Source: CAZCGA01 sp964498075
GTDB lineage: Bacteria > Desulfobacterota > Binatia > HRBIN30
Reading direction: 5' to 3'
Assembly: GCA_964498075.1 (NCBI GenBank)
Contig: CAZCGA010000023.1
Coordinates: 1 to 64,000 of the forward strand
DNA: 64,000 nucleotides
Shown: positions 26,214 to 35,623 of the stretch, one piece after another
How positions within the stretch are numbered: the stretch's first letter is position 1
How the letters are laid out: every line of letters starts with the position of its first letter
Program-made: the position numbers and the translations under genes
Notes under the pieces: model-generated
Told to the model about the DNA's origin: nothing
The model's database searches: none
What the model saw: only the letters and a program-made list of their open reading frames with translations

Positions 26214-26597
26214 TTACTTGCCGCCGGCCTTCTTGGCCATCTTCTCCTGCTCTGTCGCCATGGCTTCATAGTCCTTCTGCAGTTTCTTGTAGGACGCGAT
26301 GGCGTCTTCGCAGTGCTGCCGCATCACATTGAGGCTGCGGCCGCTGGTGGTCTTTTTCCAGGTGCCCAACATTGCTTCGTGCTCCTTGAGCTTCTCCCCG
26401 GCTGTTGCCGCCTGCCCCTTGAAGAAGGTGGCGAGCGCCTCGTGGTCTTGCGCCGTCTTAGCGCTCGCGACACGGTCCGCCACGTTCTGCTCTGTGACGT
26501 CTTGGGCCAGCGTGACGGTGGCTAGACTGCTGACGGCCACGAACGCCATTGCGGCCAGGAGACCTCTTGTCCAACGGCTGCGTGAGATGGTGGTCAT
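26214..26597 (-). CDS. small secreted helical protein, unknown
   Basis: This 127-residue protein has a clear signal peptide (basic MTTISRSRWTRG, a hydrophobic core, cleavage near LAQD). The mature part is almost entirely charged helix, with EHEALATFFKGQ-like and EAMLGTW segments and a Lys-rich C-terminus KMAKKAGGK. Similar short periplasmic helical proteins occur in many environmental proteobacteria without known function. GGGAGGAAG precedes the ATG at 26597, ruling out the longer frame. It is the first gene of the minus-strand run leading to GH57; 140 bases separate it from the next gene. Confidence 0.75.
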   Translation of the reverse strand: MTTISRSRWTRGLLAAMAFVAVSSLATVTLAQDVTEQNVADRVASAKTAQDHEALATFFKGQAATAGEKLKEHEAMLGTWKKTTSGRSLNVMRQHCEDAIASYKKLQKDYEAMATEQEKMAKKAGGK

Positions 26598-27357
26598 TTG
26601 AGTCTTCCTCCCTTTCCGGTTGATGTTGATCCGTTTTCGACGAACTTCACGACACGATGCGCGCCTGGGAGCCCTGGGGGGAGCACGGCTCGTCTGCGCG
26701 GGTGTTCGATGCGGCCAGTCACGCATGGTTCACGTCGATGCGTTTTGGCGCCTGCACCAGGCGGCGCAGAAGGCCGGGTCAACTCGTGGCGCCCTGGCGG
26801 CGCACGCGATCACAACAGAAGTGTGGCGTTGCGAAGGTACAGTGGTGAGCTGACGGCGGTGCCCGGCTGCATGGCGGGCCGGAAAGGCGTTGCCGCCCCA
26901 CACGAGGCTAGGACGACGCTCGGCACCGCGACAACCAATCGATGCGACGGTCCGGGCTCCACGGCCAGCGTCCTGCCGCACGCACCGCGCCGACGCGCGA
27001 CCTGTCGCGGACGTTCCAGAGCCTCGCCGCCGGGACCTCGTGGCTCTGGAAGTGGAATACGCCGGCTCGAGCGCCAATGGTGGCCGCAAGCCTCACTTGG
27101 TGCGACCGACTGCATCTCATGTGAGTCGAGCGCCCTTCGTGGCAAGGCGCTCCCACGGCGCCGAGCCAGACGAGAGCCGCAAGCAGCGGGAACATGCGGT
27201 TGCGGCACGGTGTTGGTTGGCGCGTCATGCCAACATGTCAGAGCACGGAGCTTGCCACGGTCGCCCGCTTCATAGCGCGCGAAGATCCGGCTCGCCTGTG
27301 TCGCAGACTCAAGAAGCCGCCTGACAGACACTTCGCAAATTTGAGCAACCCAGTCAG
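26598..27357. other. 760-base region without a supportable gene
   Basis: All frames are open in places because of high GC, but none shows family motifs, a ribosome binding site or consistent coding character. The minus-strand frame 26908-27228 starts with a signal-peptide-like hydrophobic stretch (MFPLLAALVWLGAVGA) and could be a decayed small exported gene downstream of the Cus operon. Confidence 0.5.
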
Positions 27358-30300
27358 TCATGCTGGTCCCGTTTGTTGTGCAGTGAGCGCTGGCTTCACC
27401 TCCCAGCCCCACTTCCAGATGGCGTAGATGGCCGGGTAGACGACCAGCTCCATGATGAACGACGTGAAAATCCCGCCGACCATCGGCGCGGCGATGCGCT
27501 TCATGACGTCCGCGCCGGTGCCCGTGGACCACATGATCGGCAGCAGGCCCATGAACATCACCCCAACCGTCATCACCTTCGGGCGCAGACGCTTGACGGC
27601 ACCTTGCACGATCGCGGCGCGCAGCTCGTCCCAGCTGCGCAGCAAGCCCTTGGCCTTCGCCTCGTCGTAGGCCAGCTCCAGGTAGAGCAGCATGAACACG
27701 CCGGTCTCTGCATCGACACCCATCAACGCGATGAGGCCGACCCACACCGCGATGCTGGTGTTGTAACCGAGGAGATAGAGCAACCAGATCGCCCCGACGG
27801 CGGAGAACGGCACGGCGAGGAAGATGATCATCGTCTTCACCCAGGAGCCGGTGTTGAGATGCAGCAATACGAGGATGATCACGATGGTGATCGGCACGAC
27901 CACGAACAGCCGCTGCTTGACGCGCTCCATGTACTCGTACTGTCCGCTCCACACGAGCGAGTAGCCTGGTGGCAGCTGCACGCCCGCACGCACCGCTTGC
28001 TTGGCATCGGCGACATAGCTGCCGACGTCGCGGCCGGCCATGTCGACGTAGACGTAGCCGGACAGCAACCCGTTCTCGTTGCGGATCATACCCGGCCCCT
28101 CCACCAGCCGGATGTCCGCCAGCTCGGCGAGCGGGATCTGCGCGCCGTTCATGCCCGGCACGAGGACGCGCGCCAGCTGATCGAGGTCGCTGCGGTAGCC
28201 GCGCTGATAGCGAACATTCACGGAATAGCGTTCGCGCCCTTCTACCGTCGTGGTGACGTTCTCCCCGCCGACGGCCGACATGATCACGTCCTGCACCGTA
28301 TCTACTGCGAGCCCGTAGCGCGCCAGCTCCTCGCGGTGCAGCGCGAAGTCGAGGAAGTAACCGCCGGCCGTGCGCTCGGCAAACACGCTGGTCGTGCCGG
28401 GCACCGACTTCACCGCGTGCTCGATCTGCTCGCCGACTTGCTGGATCGTCTTCAGATCGGCCCCCAGGATCTTGATGCCGATCGGCGTGCGTACCCCGGT
28501 GCTGAGCATATCGATGCGGTTCTTGATCGGCATGGTCCAGGCGTTCGTCCAGCCGGGGATCTGCAGAGCCTGGTTCATCCCGTCTGGCCCGTAGATGAGC
28601 TCGTCCCAGGTGATGCGATCGCGCCAGACGTGCCGTAGGATGCGCTTGAGCCAGTCCGGCGCCCGCGACGAGTACCAGCGCGGCTTCTCCCGCCATTCCT
28701 CCTCCGGCTTGAGCAGCACCGTGGTCTCGACCATCGAGAACGGTGCGGGATCCGTCGAGCTTTCGGCGCGGCCGATCTTGCCGAACACGCGGTCGACCTC
28801 CGGAAACGTCTTCAGGATACGGTCCTGCACCTGCAGCATCCGGCCCGCCTCGGTCACCGAGATGCCCGGCAACGTCGTCGGCATGTACAGGATCGCCCCT
28901 TCGTTGAGCGGCGGCATGAACTCCGACCCGAGGCGCTGATACGCCGGGATGGTCGCCAGCACCACCAGCACGGCTCCGGCTACCACCGCCCAGCGATGCC
29001 GCAGGGCAAACTCGACGACCGGATGGTACAGGCGCATCAACGGCCGGCTGATCGGGTGCAGCTCTTCGTTGTGGATCTTTCCGACAAGCACGGCGTTTGC
29101 CATCCGCGCGAGCAGCCGCGGGCGGAAGCTGAACGCCTGCATGCGGGTGAACAACAGCCGCATCGCCGGATCGAGCGTGATCGCCAGGACCGCAGCGATG
29201 GCCATCGAGAAGTTCTTGGTGAACGCCAGCGGCTTGAACAGCCGGCCTTCCTGCGCCTCGAGCGCGAACACCGGCATGAACGACACGGCAATGACCAGCA
29301 GCGAGAAGAAGCTCGGGCCGCCGACTTCCTTCACCGCGCCGATGATCACGTCGTGGTAGTCGCCCTGCCGGCCGGCGCTCTCCCACTGCTCGAGCTTCTT
29401 GTGGGTCTGCTCCACGACCACGATGGCCGCATCGACCATTGCCCCGATCGCCACCGCAATCCCGCCGAGCGACATGATGTTCGCGGTGATGCCCATGGCG
29501 TACATCGGGATGAAGGCGATGATCACGGCGATCGGGATGGTGAAGATCGGGATGATGGCGCTGGGAATGTGCCAGAGGAAGATGAGGATGACGAGGCTGA
29601 CGATGACCAGCTCCTCGGTCAGCGTGCGCTTCAGGGTACTGATGGAGCGGTTGATCAGCTCGGAGCGATCGTACGTGGTGACGATCTTCACACCCGGCGG
29701 CAGGCTGGGCTCAATCTCGGCGAGCTTGGCTTTGATGCGTTCGATCACGCGCAGCGCGTTCTCGCCGTAACGCATGACCACCACGCCGCCGACGACGTCG
29801 CCGCTGCCGTCGAGATCGGCGACACCGCGGCGGATGTCCGGGCCCAGCTCGACTTGGCCGATGTCCTTCACCAGGATCGGCGTGCCGCTGCGCTCGTCCG
29901 TACCGACGACGATCTGCTCCAACGCCTGCGTGGAGCGGGCGTAGCCGCGCCCGCGCACCATGTACTCGCGGCCGTTCAGCTCGACGAGCCGGCCGCCGAC
30001 GTCGTTGTTACCCTTGCGGATGGCGTCGACCACGGTTGCCAGCGGCAGCTTGTAGGCCAGCAGTTTGGTCGGATCGGTGTTCACCTGATACTGGCGCACG
30101 AAGCCGCCGATCGGCGCCACCTCGGCAACCCCCGGCACGCTCTGCAGGTAGTAGCGCAGGTACCAGTCCTGGAAACTGCGCAGCTCCTCGAGGCTGTGCT
30201 GGCCGCTCGGGTCGACCAGCGCATACTGAAACACCCAGCCGACCCCCGTGGCGTCGGGGCCGAGCTCGGTGCGCACCCCTTCCGGCAGACGCGCCAGGAT

Positions 30301-30645
30301 CTTGCTGAGGTACTCGAGGGTGCGCGAGCGCGCCCAGTACACGTCGGTGCCGTCCTGGAAGATGATGTAGACGTACGAGTAGCCGAAGTCGGAGAAGCCG
30401 CGGATCGCCTGCACCTTGGGTGCGCCCAGCATCGCCGTGACGATCGGGTAGGTGACCTGGTCCTCGATGATGTCCGGGCTCCGATCCCAGCGCGAGTAAA
30501 TGATGACCTGGGTGTCGGACAGATCGGGAATCGCATCGAGCGGCAGATTCTGCAACGACCACAGCCCCGTGAAGACCGCGGCCGCGACCAGCATGAACAC
30601 CGTGAAGCGATTCCGCGCGCAGTACTCGATGACGTAGTTGATCAT
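27358..30645 (-). CDS. cusA: CusA/CzcA-type heavy-metal RND efflux pump
   Basis: This 1095-residue inner-membrane RND transporter begins MINYVIEYCARNRF, has twelve predicted helices and two large periplasmic loops. It keeps the Cus-type methionine positions (FMPPLNEGAILYMP, FSMVETTVLL and MPIKNRIDMLSTGVRTPIGI), which in CusA form the Cu+/Ag+ site, so monovalent copper or silver export is more likely than Zn/Co/Cd. It is the last gene of a cusC-cusB-cusA operon, 23 bases after cusB. It should expel metal from periplasm and cytoplasm through the CusC channel. The length is slightly above the usual 1040-1050 residues. Confidence 0.95.
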   Translation of the reverse strand: MINYVIEYCARNRFTVFMLVAAAVFTGLWSLQNLPLDAIPDLSDTQVIIYSRWDRSPDIIEDQVTYPIVTAMLGAPKVQAIRGFSDFGYSYVYIIFQDGTDVYWARSRTLEYLSKILARLPEGVRTELGPDATGVGWVFQYALVDPSGQHSLEELRSFQDWYLRYYLQSVPGVAEVAPIGGFVRQYQVNTDPTKLLAYKLPLATVVDAIRKGNNDVGGRLVELNGREYMVRGRGYARSTQALEQIVVGTDERSGTPILVKDIGQVELGPDIRRGVADLDGSGDVVGGVVVMRYGENALRVIERIKAKLAEIEPSLPPGVKIVTTYDRSELINRSISTLKRTLTEELVIVSLVILIFLWHIPSAIIPIFTIPIAVIIAFIPMYAMGITANIMSLGGIAVAIGAMVDAAIVVVEQTHKKLEQWESAGRQGDYHDVIIGAVKEVGGPSFFSLLVIAVSFMPVFALEAQEGRLFKPLAFTKNFSMAIAAVLAITLDPAMRLLFTRMQAFSFRPRLLARMANAVLVGKIHNEELHPISRPLMRLYHPVVEFALRHRWAVVAGAVLVVLATIPAYQRLGSEFMPPLNEGAILYMPTTLPGISVTEAGRMLQVQDRILKTFPEVDRVFGKIGRAESSTDPAPFSMVETTVLLKPEEEWREKPRWYSSRAPDWLKRILRHVWRDRITWDELIYGPDGMNQALQIPGWTNAWTMPIKNRIDMLSTGVRTPIGIKILGADLKTIQQVGEQIEHAVKSVPGTTSVFAERTAGGYFLDFALHREELARYGLAVDTVQDVIMSAVGGENVTTTVEGRERYSVNVRYQRGYRSDLDQLARVLVPGMNGAQIPLAELADIRLVEGPGMIRNENGLLSGYVYVDMAGRDVGSYVADAKQAVRAGVQLPPGYSLVWSGQYEYMERVKQRLFVVVPITIVIILVLLHLNTGSWVKTMIIFLAVPFSAVGAIWLLYLLGYNTSIAVWVGLIALMGVDAETGVFMLLYLELAYDEAKAKGLLRSWDELRAAIVQGAVKRLRPKVMTVGVMFMGLLPIMWSTGTGADVMKRIAAPMVGGIFTSFIMELVVYPAIYAIWKWGWEVKPALTAQQTGPA

Positions 30646-30668
30646 TCGTAGCTATCCGCCATCCGCCG

Positions 30669-32003
30669 TCAGTGTTGATGCCCGGTCGGCGTGGCTCCCT
30701 CCGTCATCGCGTTGAGCGCGGCCTTCAGCTGGCTTTCCGAGTCGACCATGAAGTTCGCGGCGACGACGACCCGCTCGCCGTCGTGGACGCCGTCGAGCAC
30801 TTCGACGTACTCATCGCCGCGCTGCCCGAGCCGGACCTTGCGCGGCTGGAAGTACCCGTCACCGGCGGCCACGAAGACGATCTGCTGCGTGCCTGAGTCG
30901 AGCACCGCGTCTTTGGGAACGGCAAGCCGGTCGTCGAGCGACACGCCGATCTCGGCGCTCGCATACATCTGCGGCTTCAGCCGCAGCTCGGGGTTGTCGA
31001 GCTCGACGCGCACCTTGTTGGTCCGCGTCTGGTTTTCCAGGTACGGGTACACATAGGTGACCGGGCCGGTTAGCGTTGCGCCCGGGTCCGAGCGCAGCGT
31101 GAGCCGGACCGGGGTACCGACCTGCACGAACGGCATCTCGTACTCGTAGACATCGATGAGCACCCACACGCGCGACAGGTCGGTGACGGTGTAGAGCGTC
31201 ATCTCGGGCGTGACGTAGAGCCCTTCGTAGACATCCTTCACCGTGACGTAGCCAGACACCGGCGAGTGGAGTGTCACAGAGGTCTGCGCCTTACCGCTCT
31301 CCTGCAGCTCACGGATCTGCTGCGGCGTGATGTCCCACAGCAGCAACCGGCGCCGCGATGCATCCAAGAGCGTCTGCGAGTTCCTCGCGGCTTCCGCAAA
31401 CGCGCTGCCCTGGAGCTGCTGCTCCCCACGCCAGGCGAGGAGGTACTCGGTCTGCGTCGATACCAGGTCGGGACTGTAGATCCCGATGATCGGATCGCTC
31501 ACGTGGACGGGCTGCCCGGTGAAGTTGACGAACAGCTTGTCGACCCAGCCCGGGAACTTGATGTGCACCTTGCGCACGCGGGTCTCGTCGGGTTGCACGA
31601 TGCCGACGCTGCGGATCGTCTTGGTCAGGGCACGGCGGGACACGGCCGTGGTGCGGATGCCGGTGAGCTGTTGCTTGTAGGGCGAGATCTGCACCGCGCC
31701 CTGCGGCAGCCGCCGCTGCGCCGCCGCTTCATCGGCGTAGAGCGGCACCATTTCCATACCGCAATCCGGCGCCGGTCCCGGCTTGTCCGAGCGATACTGC
31801 GGATGCATCGGATCGTACCAGTACAGGACCTTGCGCTCACCAGCCGCCGGCACGGTCACGGGCGCCGCCTGGTGCACGTGTTGGGCCAGGAGAGCGGACA
31901 CTCCCGCGGTAGTACACACAAACGCCAGTCCCGCTGAAGCGAGGACGTGCCGGCCGAAACGGCTCTCAACTCTTGACTTTGGACGTTGGACCTTGGCCTT
32001 CAT
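30669..32003 (-). CDS. cusB: CusB-type periplasmic adaptor (membrane fusion protein)
   Basis: This 444-residue adaptor has an N-terminal anchor/signal region (about 20-42), a heavy-metal-binding segment YWYDPMHPQYRSDKPGPAPD with CGMEM, then a lipoyl/barrel-sandwich and a beta-barrel part with SPVSGYVTVKDVYEGLYV and VLIDVYEYEMPFV. The HMBD captures Cu+/Ag+ and hands it to CusA. It ends with a His-containing TGHQH. ATG at 32003 lies nine bases after the cusC stop; the frame is open further but inside cusC. Codons 3-14 consist of degenerate heptamer repeats, unusual for a functional N-terminus. Confidence 0.9.
   Translation of the reverse strand: MKAKVQRPKSRVESRFGRHVLASAGLAFVCTTAGVSALLAQHVHQAAPVTVPAAGERKVLYWYDPMHPQYRSDKPGPAPDCGMEMVPLYADEAAAQRRLPQGAVQISPYKQQLTGIRTTAVSRRALTKTIRSVGIVQPDETRVRKVHIKFPGWVDKLFVNFTGQPVHVSDPIIGIYSPDLVSTQTEYLLAWRGEQQLQGSAFAEAARNSQTLLDASRRRLLLWDITPQQIRELQESGKAQTSVTLHSPVSGYVTVKDVYEGLYVTPEMTLYTVTDLSRVWVLIDVYEYEMPFVQVGTPVRLTLRSDPGATLTGPVTYVYPYLENQTRTNKVRVELDNPELRLKPQMYASAEIGVSLDDRLAVPKDAVLDSGTQQIVFVAAGDGYFQPRKVRLGQRGDEYVEVLDGVHDGERVVVAANFMVDSESQLKAALNAMTEGATPTGHQH
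31963..31997. repeat. degenerate heptamer tandem repeat in cusB 5' end
   Basis: Five consecutive 7-base units are present: CTCTCAA, CTCTTGA, CTTTGGA, CGTTGGA, CCTTGGC (31963-31997). Because the unit is not a multiple of three, any copy change would shift the cusB frame. Confidence 0.6.
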
Positions 32004-32011
32004 CAGCGTCC

Positions 32012-33280
32012 CTACCCTTCCAGCGGTTCGCCGACGACGGCTTCCAATTCGGCGACGGCCTTCTGAAAGTTGGCCAGCTCTTCGTGGTAACGCATCTCGT
32101 ACTCCAGCATGACGGTGAAGCTGTTCACCAGCGTCAGGAAATCGATCTTGCCGACCTGGTAAGCGGTGGTGGCCGACTCGAGCGCCAGGCCCGCCTGTGG
32201 GATCACGGCGGTGTGATACAGCGCGATCAAGCGCTCCGAGGCTTTGGCACGAACGTAGAGATCCCGGACCCGCGATTGGATGTCCACCTCGGCAAGGTCG
32301 CGCAGCGATCGCGCCTCCGCCAAGGCGGCCGCGGCTTCGTCGACCGCGGCCCGCTGTTTGGTCGCGAAGTACAGGGGCAGCTTGATGCCGACCCCAACCT
32401 CCCATTCGGGTAGCAGCGCCGACTTATGCATGTACTCGGCGCGCACTACGAAGTCGGGGAGGTAGTCGCGATGCGCCAGTACTACGCTCGATTCACCTCC
32501 GGCCACCCGCCGCTCCGCGGTCTTCAGCTCCGGCGCGTGCGCCGCGGCGGCGCTGGTCAGATCGTCCAGCGATCGGGTCAACGTACGCTCGACCGGGTGC
32601 TCCGCAACGCCGAGCGGCGCCGAGGCGGGTCGATTCAACAGCGCGTTGAGCATCGCTGCCTGACTCTGCCGGCGTTGCGCGAGGACGGTCTCACGATCCA
32701 CCAGCAGCGACAGCTCGACGTGCGCCTTGAGGACATCCTGCTGAATGCCCTGGCCGACGGCGTACTTGGCTTCAGCGGTACGCGCGAACTCTTCGAGCAG
32801 CGCCTTGTTGCGCTGCAGGAGATCGATCAGCTCATCGAGATGCGCGTAGTCCGCATAGGCCATCCGCACCCGACTCAGGACCTCGAGCTCGACGCGGCGC
32901 GTGTCCTCGCCCATCTGCTCTGCCGCGCGGGTGGCGATTTCCTGCTTCAAGCCGAGCTTGCCGGGAAACGGCACCTCTTGGCTGGCGCCGACGCGGATGT
33001 AGGCAAAGTCGGTATCGCCCAGGCGAAGGCGTTCGAAGCCCTCGTCGTGGTACCCCACGTCGACCATGGGATCCGGCAACGCTCCCGCCTGCGAGGGGCG
33101 CGCCTGCGCCGCCCGCCATCGCGCCTCGGCGGCACGAATCTCGGGGTTGTGCGCGCGGGCATACGCAATTGCGACATCAAGCTTGAGCGGGTCGCCCAAT
33201 ACGTCGCTGCCTGCCCCGCGACACAATGCCGGAACAGCTACAACGGCCACACCGGCTGCAAACACAAGTACGCGACGCAT
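32012..33280 (-). CDS. cusC: CusC/TolC-type outer-membrane efflux protein
   Basis: This 422-residue outer-membrane factor has a signal peptide (MRRVLVFAAGVAVVAVPAL) and two TolC-type repeats rich in long amphipathic helices, with LDVAIAYARAHNPEIRAAEA opening the first and PELKTAERRVAGGES the second. It forms the trimeric exit duct for the Cus pump. There is no lipobox Cys, unlike E. coli CusC. AAAGGAGG directly before ATG at 33280 fixes the start. It is the first of three tightly spaced genes (8 and 23 bases), with a small metal-binding-like gene 86 bases upstream. Confidence 0.9.
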   Translation of the reverse strand: MRRVLVFAAGVAVVAVPALCRGAGSDVLGDPLKLDVAIAYARAHNPEIRAAEARWRAAQARPSQAGALPDPMVDVGYHDEGFERLRLGDTDFAYIRVGASQEVPFPGKLGLKQEIATRAAEQMGEDTRRVELEVLSRVRMAYADYAHLDELIDLLQRNKALLEEFARTAEAKYAVGQGIQQDVLKAHVELSLLVDRETVLAQRRQSQAAMLNALLNRPASAPLGVAEHPVERTLTRSLDDLTSAAAAHAPELKTAERRVAGGESSVVLAHRDYLPDFVVRAEYMHKSALLPEWEVGVGIKLPLYFATKQRAAVDEAAAALAEARSLRDLAEVDIQSRVRDLYVRAKASERLIALYHTAVIPQAGLALESATTAYQVGKIDFLTLVNSFTVMLEYEMRYHEELANFQKAVAELEAVVGEPLEG

Positions 33281-33365
33281 ATATCCTCCTTTGTCCAAGC
33301 TCTCTCCCGCATCGCTAGGCGAGAGAGTGCCTCAACCGAAAGACACCAAGCCTTCGGCTAGGCGA

Positions 33366-33719
33366 TCAAAGGAGGAGTGCGGTGTGCTGAGTGAACAGCG
33401 TATCCGGCAGCGGCAGCCGGTGCGGGTGCACACTGGGAGGCGGTGCGGCGCCGCAGACTGCCGTCAGAAGAATCGGGGCATTGAGGAGTGATGTCGCCGG
33501 CAGATGATCGTGCTGATCCGCCGTGCCGAGCGCGGGAGAGACCATGTGTGTGGCGGGACCACAGCAGCAGTCGCCGGCGCGCAACGCGATGCGCTGGCCG
33601 CAGCAGTCGGGGCTGGGCTGGCGCATCATCATGCATGACCAGCCGCCGCGCGGGCAGACCGTCAGACCCGTCAGGGCGACAGTAAGCACGAGCAGGATAC
33701 TGGCTAGCCTTCTCCGCAT
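33366..33719 (-). CDS. small secreted Cys/Met/His-rich protein, probably metal-binding
   Basis: This 117-residue protein has a signal peptide (MRRRLASILLVLTVALTGL). Its mature part is rich in thiol and thioether groups: CPRGGWSCMMMRQPSPDCCG, then AGDCCCGPATHM and several His later. No family is recognised. Its place immediately upstream of cusCBA, in the same direction, and the soft-metal ligands suggest periplasmic Cu+/Ag+ buffering or chaperoning. The start is ATG at 33719; earlier in-frame codons lack support. Confidence 0.65.
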   Translation of the reverse strand: MRRRLASILLVLTVALTGLTVCPRGGWSCMMMRQPSPDCCGQRIALRAGDCCCGPATHMVSPALGTADQHDHLPATSLLNAPILLTAVCGAAPPPSVHPHRLPLPDTLFTQHTALLL

Positions 33720-33813
33720 GGCACTTACCGTGTAGCCACGCTCGGTCGCGCTGTCAAACGGTTCCTTCAAGGTTCCGAGTCGTCGGGGCAGCCCGCCCCG
33801 CGTACCTCGGCCG

Positions 33814-34245
33814 TCACCGAGACGGAGGGGAGGTCCGCTTCGATGCGAGCAGCCGGCCTTCGCGCCGCACGTTGGGACGGCGGCGGACCAGTGTGCGCCG
33901 CGCCGGCTTTCCGCGCTCTCGCATGCGGCGGAGGGCACCACGCACCGCGTCCGGCTCGAGGCGTAGCGTCTCGCACACGACGTTGAACGAGAACGGAGAG
34001 CGCTGCCCCGCCGCGATCACCCAGTACTCGGCCTCCGCGCGAATGCGAGGAACGGTACTCAGATAGCCGGCGATCCCGTTGTCGAGCACCGCCAGCATCA
34101 ACGCCTTGATCCCGGTGTACGGACCGTCACCGGGCTCGCCGCCTCCGAGTGCCGTCAGGCCCAACAGATCGGTGTCGAGATCCGAGCTGCGCTCGATCGC
34201 TGCGGACGTGGCTGAGCGAAGAAGAATTCTCGCGCTACGAGACAT
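33814..34245 (-). CDS. hypothetical protein with winged-helix-like tail
   Basis: This 143-residue protein was not securely recognised. The middle reads IKALMLAVLDNGIAGYL...RAEAEYWV and then SPFSFNVVCETLRLEPDAVRGALRRM. This resembles a conserved pattern in delta-proteobacterial small proteins in which an 'FSFENVCE-LGLDP-YVR-GL' segment looks like a DNA-binding helix pair. A regulator role is possible. The C-terminus is very basic. The start is uncertain: ATGs at 34245, 34260 and 34299 are all in frame and none has a convincing ribosome binding site. Divergent from hemW. Confidence 0.55.
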   Translation of the reverse strand: MSRSARILLRSATSAAIERSSDLDTDLLGLTALGGGEPGDGPYTGIKALMLAVLDNGIAGYLSTVPRIRAEAEYWVIAAGQRSPFSFNVVCETLRLEPDAVRGALRRMRERGKPARRTLVRRRPNVRREGRLLASKRTSPPSR

Positions 34246-34440
34246 TGGACGCCGGACCATAAGCCAAATCGGCCCGCCATTGCAAGCAAAACAGGCCACC
34301 CGTCAAACCGGCGGCTTGTCCGGCTAGGCGGCCGTCTGCACGGTCGGAATCCGCCCCTGTTCCGTCTTGCGACGCCTCCGGCGGGACATCGCGCCGCGAC
34401 TTCTCGCCGCCTCAGCCCCCAGCTATAACGATGCTGGACC

Positions 34441-35607
34441 ATGGCTAACCTCTCCCTCTACGTGCACATCCCATACTGCCAGGCCAAGTGTCCGTACTGC
34501 GACTTCAACTCGTATGCGGCGCAGCGTTGGCCCGAGGACACGTACACCGCTGCTCTCTGCACCGAGCTCGAGGAGGCTTCGCAGTCCCCGGCGTGGCGTG
34601 GCCTGCAAATCCAGACGATCTTCTTCGGCGGCGGCACGCCTTCCCTGTTTGCGCCGCTCACTATCGAACGGATCCTCCGTCGGGCCGCTAGCCTGTGGCC
34701 ATTGACCGCCGACGCCGAGCTCACGCTCGAGGCCAATCCCGGCACGATTACCCTCGACACGCTTGCGGGCTTTCGCGCCGCCGGCGTCAACCGCATGAGC
34801 TTCGGCGTCCAGTCGTTCGCACCGCATCACCTGCGCACCCTCGGCCGCATCCACAGCGCCGAGGAGGCCACTCGGGCGGTGCAGCTCGCACGCCAGGCGG
34901 GCTTTGACAACGTCAGCATCGATCTCATGTTCGGCTTACCGCATCAAACGCCGGAGGAGTGGACGAGCGACCTGTCGCAGGGATGCGCGCTGCGGCCGGA
35001 TCACATCTCGGCGTACAACCTCACCTACGAGGAGGGCACCCCGTTCCACCAGTGGCGGGCCAAGGGTCTGTTGCACCAGCTGCCCGAGGAAATCGAGGTG
35101 GCGATGTTCACCACGACTCAGGAAGTCCTCGCAGCCGCGGGCTACCAGCAGTACGAGATATCGAACTATGCGCGGCCCGGACGCGCCTGCCGCCATAACC
35201 TCACCTACTGGCAGAGCGGTCCGTATCTCGGAATCGGCGCTGGGGCACATTCCTACATGCCGCCCGGTGTGGCGCCAGCGCCCGCCGCGTGGGGTTGCCG
35301 CTGGAGCAACCAGAAGAACCCCATCACCTACATGCAGAGCGTCGCTTCTCACGGTCACGCGCGCACTGCCGTCGAGGCGCTGGACGAACGGCAGGCCCGC
35401 GGCGAGTTTGTCTTCCTCGGGTTGCGCTGCCTCGACGGCTTTGCGGCCGCGGCATTTCGCAACCGCTTCGGGAACGATTTTCCAGCGGCGTTCCCGCACG
35501 TCGTGGATCTGCGCGCAGACGGTCTGCTGGAACACACTGAGGACATGTGGCGTCTCACGCCACGCGGGCTGCTGCTCGCCGACGGCGTCTTCGCCACGTT
35601 CCTTTGA
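34441..35607 (+). CDS. hemW: radical SAM protein HemW (coproporphyrinogen III oxidase-like)
   Basis: This 388-residue protein starts with SLYVHIPYCQAKCPYCDFNS, giving the CxxxCxxC cluster motif followed by Phe, and has FFGGGTPSLF and GVQSFAPHHLRTLGR, all HemW hallmarks; a HemN C-terminal domain follows. HemW is a haem-binding radical SAM protein thought to deliver haem and is often misannotated as HemN. HemN itself has an extra N-terminal stretch missing here. The start ATG at 34441 is consistent with the family. The gene is solitary, divergent from a hypothetical protein. Confidence 0.92.
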   Translation: MANLSLYVHIPYCQAKCPYCDFNSYAAQRWPEDTYTAALCTELEEASQSPAWRGLQIQTIFFGGGTPSLFAPLTIERILRRAASLWPLTADAELTLEANPGTITLDTLAGFRAAGVNRMSFGVQSFAPHHLRTLGRIHSAEEATRAVQLARQAGFDNVSIDLMFGLPHQTPEEWTSDLSQGCALRPDHISAYNLTYEEGTPFHQWRAKGLLHQLPEEIEVAMFTTTQEVLAAAGYQQYEISNYARPGRACRHNLTYWQSGPYLGIGAGAHSYMPPGVAPAPAAWGCRWSNQKNPITYMQSVASHGHARTAVEALDERQARGEFVFLGLRCLDGFAAAAFRNRFGNDFPAAFPHVVDLRADGLLEHTEDMWRLTPRGLLLADGVFATFL

Positions 35608-35623
35608 TTCCGATCCGTCCACC

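Noticed and set aside
26908..27228. Possible small exported protein with hydrophobic start
   Set aside because: No ribosome binding site and no coherent mature sequence; kept only as part of the unassigned region.
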